Assembly (NCBI GenBank): GCA_001595785.1
Contig: LSSJ01000005.1
Location: forward strand, 32,137-96,136
DNA from: Euryarchaeota archaeon SM23-78
GTDB lineage: Archaea; Nanobdellota; Nanobdellia; Woesearchaeales; SM23-78
Length of the DNA: 64,000 bases
Direction of reading: 5' to 3'
The position numbers and the translations under genes are program-made. Positions 50,615 through 58,090 of this stretch are shown one piece after another. The notes under the pieces are model-generated. The model did no database searches. It saw nothing but the letters and a program-made list of their open reading frames with translations, and was not told the origin of the DNA. Position 1 is the first letter of the stretch, and every line of letters begins with the position of its first letter.

Positions 50615-53116
50615 TTAGCTTACTGGATTGACGTCTATGTCTCTAAGACTGGTTACAACAACCTCAACCTCTGTACCTGTCAGATCATAGTCTTCGTAGT
50701 CAGACAGCACATAGGATGCTCCCAGGGTGTCTTGAGCTGAATAACCTGCTACCAGCAAAGCATTCTGAGCTGTGTAGAGCTTTATGACTGCTTTTCCTGG
50801 TGTGAAGCCTTCAGTACATACCTCTGGGTTACCCATCAATTCAGCAGCTACTGTGTTAACACATGGTCCGCCAACCATGATCATGTTCTTTGAACCAAGG
50901 GCTGGTGCGTCTGTGTCTAGAACTGCCAATCCTACAGCGATTGGGTTCACAACTTCCGTGGTAACACTTCCACCGCCAGCAGCGGTTCCTTCTTGAACTG
51001 ACACGGTTCCTGCTACTACAAAGGCCTGTCCTCCTCTTTGCGCAAGTGGGTATTCGATTATTGCTTCATTTGCTTCAGTACCTGATGGGTTGTATTCTTC
51101 TACAAATACACCATAGGATGTCATTCCTCTATCATAGTCTTCGTCTTCGTGCCACTCGTACAAGGATGGCTCTGTTACATCCAAGTCTATCTCGTTTCCA
51201 GCAGTTATGTTGGTAATAGCAACACTTAACCATGTGGTTCCTGCGTCAGTTGATTCATCAAAGTTGTCTATTGGTGTTGAGATGTTTATCACTGTGTTTG
51301 CTGTTAATGCGACATCTGGATTACAACCACCACCAGTACAATTATTTGCACCAGTAAAGGTTTGGGTTCCTAAGTCAATAATGCCACCGCCTCTTGTAAC
51401 CAGCAAGACCTTTTTACTGTTGATACCACCATCTCCGTCCAAGTCTATTGCCAATGCATAATCCTCTTGTCCTGTACCTACTCCACCGACCCAGAAGGTG
51501 TGGCTTGCACCTGCAACAATCAGCTCACCTGAAGCACCTGCGCCAGGTGTTCCTGTGAAGGATACAACCACTACGTCTGCTGCTAGGTCTTCAAAGGTTA
51601 CTGTGCTGTCACCAGTGCTTATGGACTTATACCTCATTACATTGACAACAGCTGTATCAGAGTTAATATCGACTGCACCATCTGACACAACAAAGTAGTC
51701 GTCATCAGAGACAAAAGTATCATTGTCTCCTCCAGTAGGTGTTCTTGAGTATGGCTCTATAAATAACAAGTCATCATCATCGTCACCATACTTGTAGGTA
51801 CCGTCCTTATTGGTCAAGAGTGGGAAGTCATACACATCTCCATTGTAGTTCTCAAACTCTAGCTTGTAGCTGTGGTCAGACACTGAATTAAACTCAATTG
51901 TTGTCACACTAGACTTCATAAGACCTGCGTACAAGACATCCCATGTGTCTGTTATCATTGACTCTGGTTCATCTAAGAACTCTTTCAAGCCCTTGCCAGG
52001 TGGTATCCAGTAGTCGTCATCAGCTGCAACCTTGTACTTGATGTAGTTCAAGGTCAACTCATCAGTTGTGTTGGTAGCCTTTAAATCAAGCCAGGCATTG
52101 TCAATGCGCTCTCCACCAACCTTAACTGTTTCCTCAGCATATGCGCCATTGGTAAAGTCAGAGTCTCTTATCTCTAGCTTGTTGGCTCCGAGGTAGAACT
52201 CTACTATTCCCTCTCTTTGGTTGGTCAGGATTTCCTGGACACCGATGGTTACATCAGCTCCAAGCACATCTGTTTCTCCTTCTTCGAGCTCTTTGGTCAG
52301 CATGCCATTAACACTTAGCTTAGCTGATTCTGGTGAGCTACTACTAATAAACACAGCTGTGACCTCATAGTCCTTACCATCAATGGTATAAGTCTTGGTC
52401 TCACCGTCTCTCAGTGTATCTGCGACTTCTCCTCCCAGCATAGAAAGGTCTAGTTCGCTGCCGTCCACAGTTGCGTCTACAATTGTAAATGGTGCTCCTA
52501 GAAGGGTTATTACCTCACTCTCTAAGTCATCCAAGGCACCGCCTGTTCCTATGTCTGAGACTGCTCCTTCTGTGAATTCCATGTGGTACTCAAACATAAA
52601 GCTACCATCATCGAACTTCAAGTAGTCCATTACTTCATCGTCGCCGTTTTGCTCGTAGACCACACTAGCGGTTGTGTTGCCAAACTTCAGGTATTGCTTG
52701 ACTGGTGTTGAACTCTCACCTGTGTCAAACACTCCTGAGGCTAGTGCGTCCAAGTCATTGTGGGTAAATGTCTGCTTTACATCTCCGATACTCTCACCGA
52801 TTCTTACTATGTCAGACCCTGTCTTGAACTCTGCTGCGTCTCCTGTCACTGATGCCATTCCTGCTATTCCTGGTATGCTTATCTCTTGGGTTGATGTTGC
52901 TTCTGCTTGCAGGCTTGCTGCAATGTCTATCGCTCCTACGACGTCTGAGGTAGCTGCACTAGCTCCCACGACGATTTTACCGTCAAAGACGCCATTGGTC
53001 ACGAAAGGTGCTGGGTAGTCGCTTAGGTCAGCTGCTGCTCCCATGATAGTGGCTCCTAGCATGGTTGTTCCAGCAACCAGAGCTGCTATTTTCTTTACTG
53101 TCTTTCGTATATTCAT
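50615..53116 (-). CDS. S-layer protein
   Basis: 833 residues, the main surface-array protein candidate. The signal peptide (KIAALVAGTTMLGATIMGAAA) is followed by DLSDYPAPFVTNGVFDGKIVVGASAATSDVVGAIDIA, the typical archaeal S-layer N domain with an SLH-like ADLSDYPAPF start. The C-terminal domain has NMIMVGGPCVNTVAAELMG and GKAVIKLYTAQNALLVAGYSAQDT. The body is Asp/Thr/Gly-rich. Expression should be high: the ribosome-binding site is a full GGAGGTGT and the leader is long. Confidence 0.93.
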   Translation of the reverse strand: MNIRKTVKKIAALVAGTTMLGATIMGAAADLSDYPAPFVTNGVFDGKIVVGASAATSDVVGAIDIAASLQAEATSTQEISIPGIAGMASVTGDAAEFKTGSDIVRIGESIGDVKQTFTHNDLDALASGVFDTGESSTPVKQYLKFGNTTASVVYEQNGDDEVMDYLKFDDGSFMFEYHMEFTEGAVSDIGTGGALDDLESEVITLLGAPFTIVDATVDGSELDLSMLGGEVADTLRDGETKTYTIDGKDYEVTAVFISSSSPESAKLSVNGMLTKELEEGETDVLGADVTIGVQEILTNQREGIVEFYLGANKLEIRDSDFTNGAYAEETVKVGGERIDNAWLDLKATNTTDELTLNYIKYKVAADDDYWIPPGKGLKEFLDEPESMITDTWDVLYAGLMKSSVTTIEFNSVSDHSYKLEFENYNGDVYDFPLLTNKDGTYKYGDDDDDLLFIEPYSRTPTGGDNDTFVSDDDYFVVSDGAVDINSDTAVVNVMRYKSISTGDSTVTFEDLAADVVVVSFTGTPGAGASGELIVAGASHTFWVGGVGTGQEDYALAIDLDGDGGINSKKVLLVTRGGGIIDLGTQTFTGANNCTGGGCNPDVALTANTVINISTPIDNFDESTDAGTTWLSVAITNITAGNEIDLDVTEPSLYEWHEDEDYDRGMTSYGVFVEEYNPSGTEANEAIIEYPLAQRGGQAFVVAGTVSVQEGTAAGGGSVTTEVVNPIAVGLAVLDTDAPALGSKNMIMVGGPCVNTVAAELMGNPEVCTEGFTPGKAVIKLYTAQNALLVAGYSAQDTLGASYVLSDYEDYDLTGTEVEVVVTSLRDIDVNPVS

Positions 53117-53439
53117 TTAAACACCTCCGTGTTTAACCTTATTGACTATTGTTTTTTTTAGAACATATAGGGTTTACGCTATAACTGTTCTCACAGCTAT
53201 ATTTTAAGCCCCTATATATTCCTATATATAGTCACCTAATCGTATGCCCTTCATAGTTAAGTTTTCTTTATAAAGTTTTCGCAACCAGGTGGCTTTGTTA
53301 TGTATCATTCTTTTTATAAGCCTTGAAATGCTTGTTTTTCTTAAAATTAAGCATTCTTAATTTTTGAGTGACTACATAGTCCATTTATAAACAATAATTG
53401 TATGATTAAGTATTATTTTTGGAGTTTAAAGAACAAAAG
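53117..53439 (-). promoter_or_regulatory. S-layer leader and promoter region
   Basis: The site GGAGGTGT (53121-53128) stands 4 bases before the S-layer ATG. Further upstream on the minus strand are several TATA-like stretches (CTTAAAATATAG and GGAATATATAGG at about 53198-53227), so the leader is probably ~80-100 nt. The rest, up to the tRNA-Leu gene on the same strand, is AT-rich without a recognised feature; the tRNA transcript could read into it. Confidence 0.5.
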
Positions 53440-53716
53440 TGCGGGGGAAGGGATTTTCATCAGCCTTACGTTTTTCATAAAACGCAGCTAACTGCTTTGA
53501 ACCCTCGCAGGCACTTCTCCAAGGCTGGCACCTTGTCCTGCCAAGGCCAGGCCTTGTCTACTCCAAGACTAGCACCTTGTCCTGCCAAGACCCTTGGTCT
53601 TGTCTAAGCCACCGGGTGTTTTCGCCATAAGTAAAAGCTTCATAAAGCTTGCTTTGTGACACCTAAACCCGGCCCGTTTAGCCATCAAAAGGTTTTGGCC
53701 ACTCCGGCACCCCCGC
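53440..53716 (-). tRNA. tRNA-Leu(TAG) with four insertions
   Basis: Acceptor GCGGGGG pairs with CCCCCGC (53441-53447), discriminator A. D-stem CCG/CGG. Anticodon stem CCGGG/CCCGG with loop U-U-UAG-G gives UAG. T-stem GAGGG/CCCUU with UUCAAA-U. Insertions: ~17 nt in the D-loop; 44 nt at 37/38 (53618-53661); ~90 nt in the variable arm (53516-53605); 42 nt in the T-loop (53454-53495). Removing all leaves 84 nt with a standard variable arm (UGGCUUAGUGCCUGC). Anticodon is at 53663-53665. Confidence 0.85.
53516..53605 (-). repeat. Tandem duplication inside the tRNA-Leu variable arm
   Basis: Two units of 46 and 44 bases (53560-53605 and 53516-53559) begin AGACAAG and end CUUGGAG. Each folds into two hairpins with CAAG/CUUG stems, so CAAG...CUUGG occurs four times at ~22-base steps. 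Compensatory changes keep pairing (CAAGACC/GGUCUUG versus CAAGGC/GCCUUG). Removing both restores a normal variable arm, so they behave as one duplicated intron or two adjacent introns. Confidence 0.7.
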
Positions 53717-53766
53717 GTCAGTCGAGGTGACGGCCCAAAAATTTGTTTCTATCGAATTTTTGCATG

Positions 53767-53779
53767 CCGGCACCCCCGC
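53767..53779 (-). repeat. Copy of the tRNA-Leu 5' end upstream of the gene
   Basis: GCGGGGGTGCCGG repeats the first 13 bases of tRNA-Leu exactly, starting 63 bases upstream on the same strand, and then diverges. With its flanks it can form a CATGC/GCATG hairpin. The spacer between the copies holds two more hairpins (CAAAAATT/AATTTTTG and GTCA/TGAC). No tRNA body follows this copy. Confidence 0.7.
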
Positions 53780-53840
53780 ATGTTTTTCACGAGTAGATAG
53801 ATGTGTGTTTTACCTGTTTAAAAAGCTTACTAAAGCAAAC

Positions 53841-53998
53841 ATTTAAATATAATAGTAATAATAAAGCACTTTAATAGTACTAAAAAGCACAAAACATAAA
53901 TATTAATGGTAATAATAAAGGACTAAAATAGTACTAAAAAACCAAAGATTTAAATATATAAGTACTAATAATAGAATAAATTAGTACTAAAATTTATA
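53841..53998 (+). promoter_or_regulatory. TAGTACTA operator array upstream of the AbrB-type gene
   Basis: The palindrome TAGTACTA occurs at 53875-53882, 53929-53936 and 53982-53989, steps of 54 and 53 bases, with a fourth related AAGTACTA at 53960-53967. Each lies in an imperfect ~54-base repeat that also contains GTAATAATAAAG or similar and a TTTAAATAT stretch. A TATA-like box (ATTTAAATATATAAG, ~53948-53961) precedes the gene at 54011. This is a candidate multi-site operator, perhaps for the AbrB-type protein itself. Confidence 0.6.
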
Positions 53999-54010
53999 AT
54001 AATATCCAAA

Positions 54011-54202
54011 ATGAGAGTAGTTCTAAATAACGGCCAATATAAGATAACCATTCCAAAAGACTTGGCAGAGGAAAAAGGCTGGGGGCCAGGCACCAAGATA
54101 AGATTTGTGGAAGATCTAGATGGAAGAGTATTCCTCAAGGTGATAGAAGCCAAGCCTAAAGAAAAGAAAACGCTTATTCCTAAGATTAAAAAGAAAAAAT
54201 GA
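54011..54202 (+). CDS. AbrB/SpoVT-type DNA-binding protein
   Basis: 63 residues with the swapped-hairpin pattern: MRVVLNNGQYKITIPKDLAE, KGWGPGTKIRFVEDLDGRVFLKVIE, and a lysine tail. Such proteins are transcription regulators or antitoxins. The stop overlaps the start of the next gene (ATGA), so the two are translated together. The tail of ~15 basic residues may add non-specific DNA binding. Confidence 0.85.
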   Translation: MRVVLNNGQYKITIPKDLAEEKGWGPGTKIRFVEDLDGRVFLKVIEAKPKEKKTLIPKIKKKK

Positions 54203-56064
54203 ATCCAGAAGAAAAACTCAGAGAATTAGAAGAAAAAAAGAAGGAGATAATCAGATTCATGAATGACCTAGACGAGAAACTCAGAAGAAAAAAGATTAGC
54301 AAAAGAAAATACAATTCTATGCTTAAAAAAGAATACAGAGGAAAAAACAAAGAAGAGTTGATGAAAAAAATAAACGGTGAGAAAGCAGAACTAAAAGAGC
54401 AAATTAGGAAACATAGGATGACCAAAAACCAAATAGGAATTGCAGGAATAATCCTCCTCATACTTGTAACTATCAGTATTCTAACTCAGCCGCCTCCAAG
54501 CACCCCAACAGGTCTGGTGATTGGACCAAAATTAATAACCCAAACCCTAGATTACAATCAAGGGTTTGAGCAATACACAGAAACAGTGCTGGACATTACC
54601 AACATAACCAGTCTAAGAATAAGCGGAAAACTAGAAGGAACAAAAGCAAGAATAAAACTAAGAATAGATGGGAATGAATATGTGATAGCACACATAATTA
54701 ATGAGCAAGAAGGAAATCTGATAACAGGATTAGCAATAGCAGAGCCAGAACCAGAGCATATTATAAGCACAGATAAAAACGAGTATACATTAGGAGAAAC
54801 CGTAGTCATAAACATAACTCCTGAAATAGAAAACAAATCAATCTACATAGAAGAGGAAGAAGAAAGACACAAGCTAGACGATAATACATACCTAACAGAG
54901 AAAACAGGAGAATACCAAGTAATAGCATTAATCGTATTACCGAATGATATTCTTAGATTAGAAACCAGCTTCACAGTTATAAACACGAATTTCAATCAGA
55001 CAATAAACGCAACAGTAAAAGAAAATATGAGTGAAATTATTGATAATATCATTAATGAAACTCTAGAAAATATAGAAGAATCTCAAGTTTATGAATTTTC
55101 AGAGATTTGCATAGAAACATGTGATTTGCCAGAAACAAACTACCCAACCTTAATAGTTGAAGTAGAAGAGAACTCAAAACTAACAATAACAAAACTAATT
55201 ATAACCCAGACCAAAGAGAATAGTGCGCCTGTGCAAACTAACACAATACAAGATATCTTTATAACAACAAGTCAAGAAACAACTATTGAATTAAACCAAT
55301 ATTTCAAAGACCCTGATAATGATGATATCCAGTATGATATTAATGAGATACCAAAGATAAATGTAGAGATATACCAAAGTGCTCTGACCATAAGTTCGAA
55401 TATGCCTGGCATATACCTTGCATATATTTATGCAACAGACGGGGACAAACTAATAACCAGCAACACATTCTACATAACAGTAAGTCAAGGACTTACTGAA
55501 TATTCGAATACTTCGAATATAACAGTAACCCAAGAAGGAGTAGAGCAAGCAACAACACCTGCGACAGAACCAATAACACCAGAGCCATCAACCACACCAA
55601 CCACTCAGCCATCAACAACAGATCCATGCACTCACCCTCAACTTAATAAAAGACCTGCTTACTGCTTTGTAGGAATAGAGGACCAGGCATTCAAAGAGTT
55701 GTCAGCGCCAATAGAGAATATGAATGGAAAACTAGTTGGAAGGTTTACCAGGTTTGGCAACCTAGTGATAAAAGGCTTACTAGTGCAAGGAACAACAGGC
55801 ACACCAAGAGAGGATGATTTCAAGATAGGATTCACAGAGAGAAAAGACTTTGAGGAAATAACAACTCACACTGCTTGGATAGATGATGAGACAGGCAACC
55901 TCTACTTAAGAGGAAGAGTATATGAGGAGCAAGATATTCTTGAGCCACCCCAGTACAACACCTATATAATCCAGAACAAGTATGGAATTGTTCTTGGCTA
56001 CTTTGATGAACTCACAGGGGATTTATATTTAAAAGGAAACCTTGTGCAGCTAGGAAAGATATAA
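54199..56064 (+). CDS. Membrane-anchored surface protein with cytoplasmic coiled coil
   Basis: 621 residues. Residues 1-75 are a charged coiled coil (LRELEEKKKEIIRFMNDLDEKL) and ~76-95 are a membrane helix (IGIAGIILLILVTISIL). Outside are beta-sandwich-like regions, including FKDPDNDDIQYDIN and LITSNTFYITVS, typical of cadherin/Ig-like domains. A Thr/Pro linker (ATTPATEPITPEPS) leads to a C-terminal domain with EDDFKIGFTERKDFEEI and two copies of a GxLxLKGxL-like motif. No named family. Confidence 0.72.
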   Translation: MNPEEKLRELEEKKKEIIRFMNDLDEKLRRKKISKRKYNSMLKKEYRGKNKEELMKKINGEKAELKEQIRKHRMTKNQIGIAGIILLILVTISILTQPPPSTPTGLVIGPKLITQTLDYNQGFEQYTETVLDITNITSLRISGKLEGTKARIKLRIDGNEYVIAHIINEQEGNLITGLAIAEPEPEHIISTDKNEYTLGETVVINITPEIENKSIYIEEEEERHKLDDNTYLTEKTGEYQVIALIVLPNDILRLETSFTVINTNFNQTINATVKENMSEIIDNIINETLENIEESQVYEFSEICIETCDLPETNYPTLIVEVEENSKLTITKLIITQTKENSAPVQTNTIQDIFITTSQETTIELNQYFKDPDNDDIQYDINEIPKINVEIYQSALTISSNMPGIYLAYIYATDGDKLITSNTFYITVSQGLTEYSNTSNITVTQEGVEQATTPATEPITPEPSTTPTTQPSTTDPCTHPQLNKRPAYCFVGIEDQAFKELSAPIENMNGKLVGRFTRFGNLVIKGLLVQGTTGTPREDDFKIGFTERKDFEEITTHTAWIDDETGNLYLRGRVYEEQDILEPPQYNTYIIQNKYGIVLGYFDELTGDLYLKGNLVQLGKI

Positions 56065-56077
56065 TTTCCCCATATTA

Positions 56078-56245
56078 TTATTTCTTTTTTCTCCAATTAT
56101 ACTTTCTTAGCTTAGAACTCTTGCCATAACCACAACTAGAACACCTCTTCTTCCTAATATGATAGGTTCTTTTACCACATCTCCTGCACCGAATATGGGT
56201 TTTTTTCCCTGATTTCTTTCCCATAGAAGGCGTTCCTTTGGTCAT
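56078..56245 (-). CDS. rpl37e: Large ribosomal subunit protein L37e
   Basis: 55 residues read from the minus strand: [20 protein letters not shown], then [20 protein letters not shown] and [11 protein letters not shown]. The two CxxC zinc pairs and GTPSxGK start are diagnostic of L37e. It lies 25 bases after the Sm-like gene, the usual archaeal pairing. Confidence 0.95.
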   Translation of the reverse strand: MTKGTPSMGKKSGKKTHIRCRRCGKRTYHIRKKRCSSCGYGKSSKLRKYNWRKKK

Positions 56246-56270
56246 AGTCCTTCACCATTCAGAAATATCC

Positions 56271-56495
56271 TTATTGGGTTGAGATTATTGTAATAGTGTC
56301 TCCTCTTATGAACACTGTGCCTAGTTTTCTCTTCATCTCTCCTTCAACCCTTTCCTCTGCATCCTGGAGTACTGTGTTGATGTGTATGTCAAATGACACT
56401 AGGGTTCCTATGTATTGTCTGCTGTTCTTTAATTCCACTATTACTCTTTTTCCTCGTGCCTTGTTCAAGGCATCTAAGGGTCTTGCTGGTTCCAT
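56271..56495 (-). CDS. Sm-like RNA-binding protein
   Basis: 74 residues with both Sm motifs: ARGKRVIVELKNSRQYIGTLVSFDIHINTVLQDAEE (Sm1) and LGTVFIRGDTITIIS (Sm2). Archaeal SmAPs form heptameric rings that bind U-rich RNA. It is directly upstream of L37e. A 19-base hairpin (CCAAAAGC/GCTTTTGG, ~56524-56543) stands in its 5' region. Confidence 0.94.
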   Translation of the reverse strand: MEPARPLDALNKARGKRVIVELKNSRQYIGTLVSFDIHINTVLQDAEERVEGEMKRKLGTVFIRGDTITIISTQ

Positions 56496-56715
56496 AAAAT
56501 CACCTTTTTGTGATTTGATGGACTCCCAAAAGCAAAGCTTTTGGTAATTCCATTTATCACCTAAAATAAAATAAAAACGCTTTATCTCTGGGTATTTTGG
56601 GGTATTTATAAATGTTATTATAATTTAATTCTTTGAATATGTTGCAAAAAGAGAAAAATTTATATGTCTCGCGTAATTATCATATATATAATAATTATTT
56701 TAAGGGGGTATAAGG

Positions 56716-56922
56716 ATGGAAGAAAAGGAGATTGGAAGGTTTAAGAAGACTGAATCTACCAGTGTTGTGGTTAGGATTAATGAGTTCCAGGGTGAGAAAG
56801 GCGTTGATATTAGGGAGTTTGTTGAAACTAATAAATATACCGGACTTACCAAGAAAGGGACTCGTATTCCTGCTAGTAAGTGGAAGGATTTTAAGGCGCT
56901 TATTGACAAAGTTGAATTGTAA
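56716..56922 (+). CDS. PC4-like ssDNA-binding protein
   Basis: 68 residues with a PC4/p15 domain: VVVRINEFQGEKGVDIREFVE, then TGLTKKGTRIPASKWKDFKALIDKV. PC4 proteins bind single-stranded DNA and act in transcription or repair. Start preceded by GGGGGTATAAGG. Confidence 0.87.
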   Translation: MEEKEIGRFKKTESTSVVVRINEFQGEKGVDIREFVETNKYTGLTKKGTRIPASKWKDFKALIDKVEL

Positions 56923-57027
56923 GGGCACATAGATTTTCAATAATATAGTCATAGCCTAATACTACTTGAGTTGGTGTTAATCATCATAACACAAGCTTTA
57001 TAAAGAGTCTTTTTTTTCTGCAAATGC

Positions 57028-57408
57028 ATGGTTGTTATTCAGAAAAGGTCTAAGAGAAAGCAGACTGGGGCTAGGTATAAGAGTGCTTGTCCTAAAAGGC
57101 TGCATCAGAAGGGTAGTCTTCCTACTAATACTAAGATTGGTAAGAGGGATGCTAGGTCTTCTAAGACCAAGAGTAGCGGTTCTAAGACCAGGCTCTTGTT
57201 TGCTGACAAGCTTAATCTGTTTGACCCTAGCACTAGGAAGCATAGTATTGAGGATATTAAGACTGTGCTTGAAAACCCTGCTAACAGGCATTTTGTGAGG
57301 CGTAACATCCTTACCAGAGGCACTGTGGTTGAGACTGATAAGGGTAAGGCTAGGATTACTGGCAGGCCTGGTCAGGAAGGCATGGTTAATGCCGTGCTTA
57401 TAAAATAA
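57028..57408 (+). CDS. rps8e: Small ribosomal subunit protein S8e
   Basis: 126 residues: KRSKRKQTGARYKSACPKRLHQKGS, KTRLLFADKLNLFDPSTRKHS, ILENPANRHFVRRNILTRGTVVETDKGKARITGRPGQEGMVNAVL. Archaeal eS8 is ~125 residues. A TATA-like CTTTATAAAG lies just upstream. Confidence 0.93.
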   Translation: MVVIQKRSKRKQTGARYKSACPKRLHQKGSLPTNTKIGKRDARSSKTKSSGSKTRLLFADKLNLFDPSTRKHSIEDIKTVLENPANRHFVRRNILTRGTVVETDKGKARITGRPGQEGMVNAVLIK

Positions 57409-57479
57409 GTATAGTTGTTACTTCTAAGTGGTTAAAAATCGAAAGATTTATAAAGGATAAAAATAATGTATAAAATAAT

Positions 57480-58088
57480 ATGGTTGAAAGCCTAGAGGAA
57501 AGGTTAAAAAACATTGATAAGCATTCTTTAAAAGAGGCATTGCTCACCCCACTTATTCTGCCCAGAGAAGCTATGAGAAGAGTTGGGTATTACAAATACA
57601 ACATAACAGATAATCTCCAAAGATACCTATATAATAGAGGCGTAAGGCTTCAGGAAAAACCTAAATACTCAGTAGGAGAAAATATTTATTCAATAATACG
57701 AAAAGAACCTCTAAAACGAGTACAGTATGGTATGATAAACAGTGATAAGATAGGAGATGATGTATTTAAAGCCCTTACAGACTGGGAAGCAACCTACTTC
57801 TTAGCAGGAGTGTGGAACAAGAAATCAACGCTTTCAGAAGAGTACAGATATAATAGAGAGGTATTAGAAAGACAACCAGTTGAACTAATAGTAGCTGAGA
57901 CAATAGCAACAGGGGTATACAGACTAAGGAAAATTCATGAAAAACAAACACGAGCAGGAAAATACAAAACCCAAGCAGAGCTCCCATACTCAAAAGAAAT
58001 CCTAAGAAGATATTATGATTTAAGAAATAAATTGAGAAATCAGAACAATCAAAAACAAAAAGAATCAAAGCAACTAAAACTATTCTAA
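57480..58088 (+). CDS. Soluble helical protein of unknown function
   Basis: 202 residues, helical, basic at the C-terminus (LRNQNNQKQKESKQLKLF). Central segment KYSVGENIYSIIRKEPLKRVQYGM and ALTDWEATYFLAGVW. No signal, membrane segment or known motif. It stands alone between S8e and the convergent CcdA fusion gene; a TATA-like TTTATAAAGG is upstream. Confidence 0.6.
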   Translation: MVESLEERLKNIDKHSLKEALLTPLILPREAMRRVGYYKYNITDNLQRYLYNRGVRLQEKPKYSVGENIYSIIRKEPLKRVQYGMINSDKIGDDVFKALTDWEATYFLAGVWNKKSTLSEEYRYNREVLERQPVELIVAETIATGVYRLRKIHEKQTRAGKYKTQAELPYSKEILRRYYDLRNKLRNQNNQKQKESKQLKLF

Positions 58089-58090
58089 TT

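Noticed and set aside
53521..53620. CRISPR-like or class II tRNA anticodon reading of the CAAG/CUUGG repeats (a CUUAGAC loop looks like an anticodon loop)
   Set aside because: Spacers are not unique and the stems compensate each other. The CUUAGAC segment falls in the variable arm once the CCGGG/CCCGG anticodon stem is used; no matching 5-bp stem exists around it.
56695..56952. Two minus-strand frames over the PC4 gene
   Set aside because: The plus-strand frame matches PC4 with a ribosome-binding site; the others have no features.
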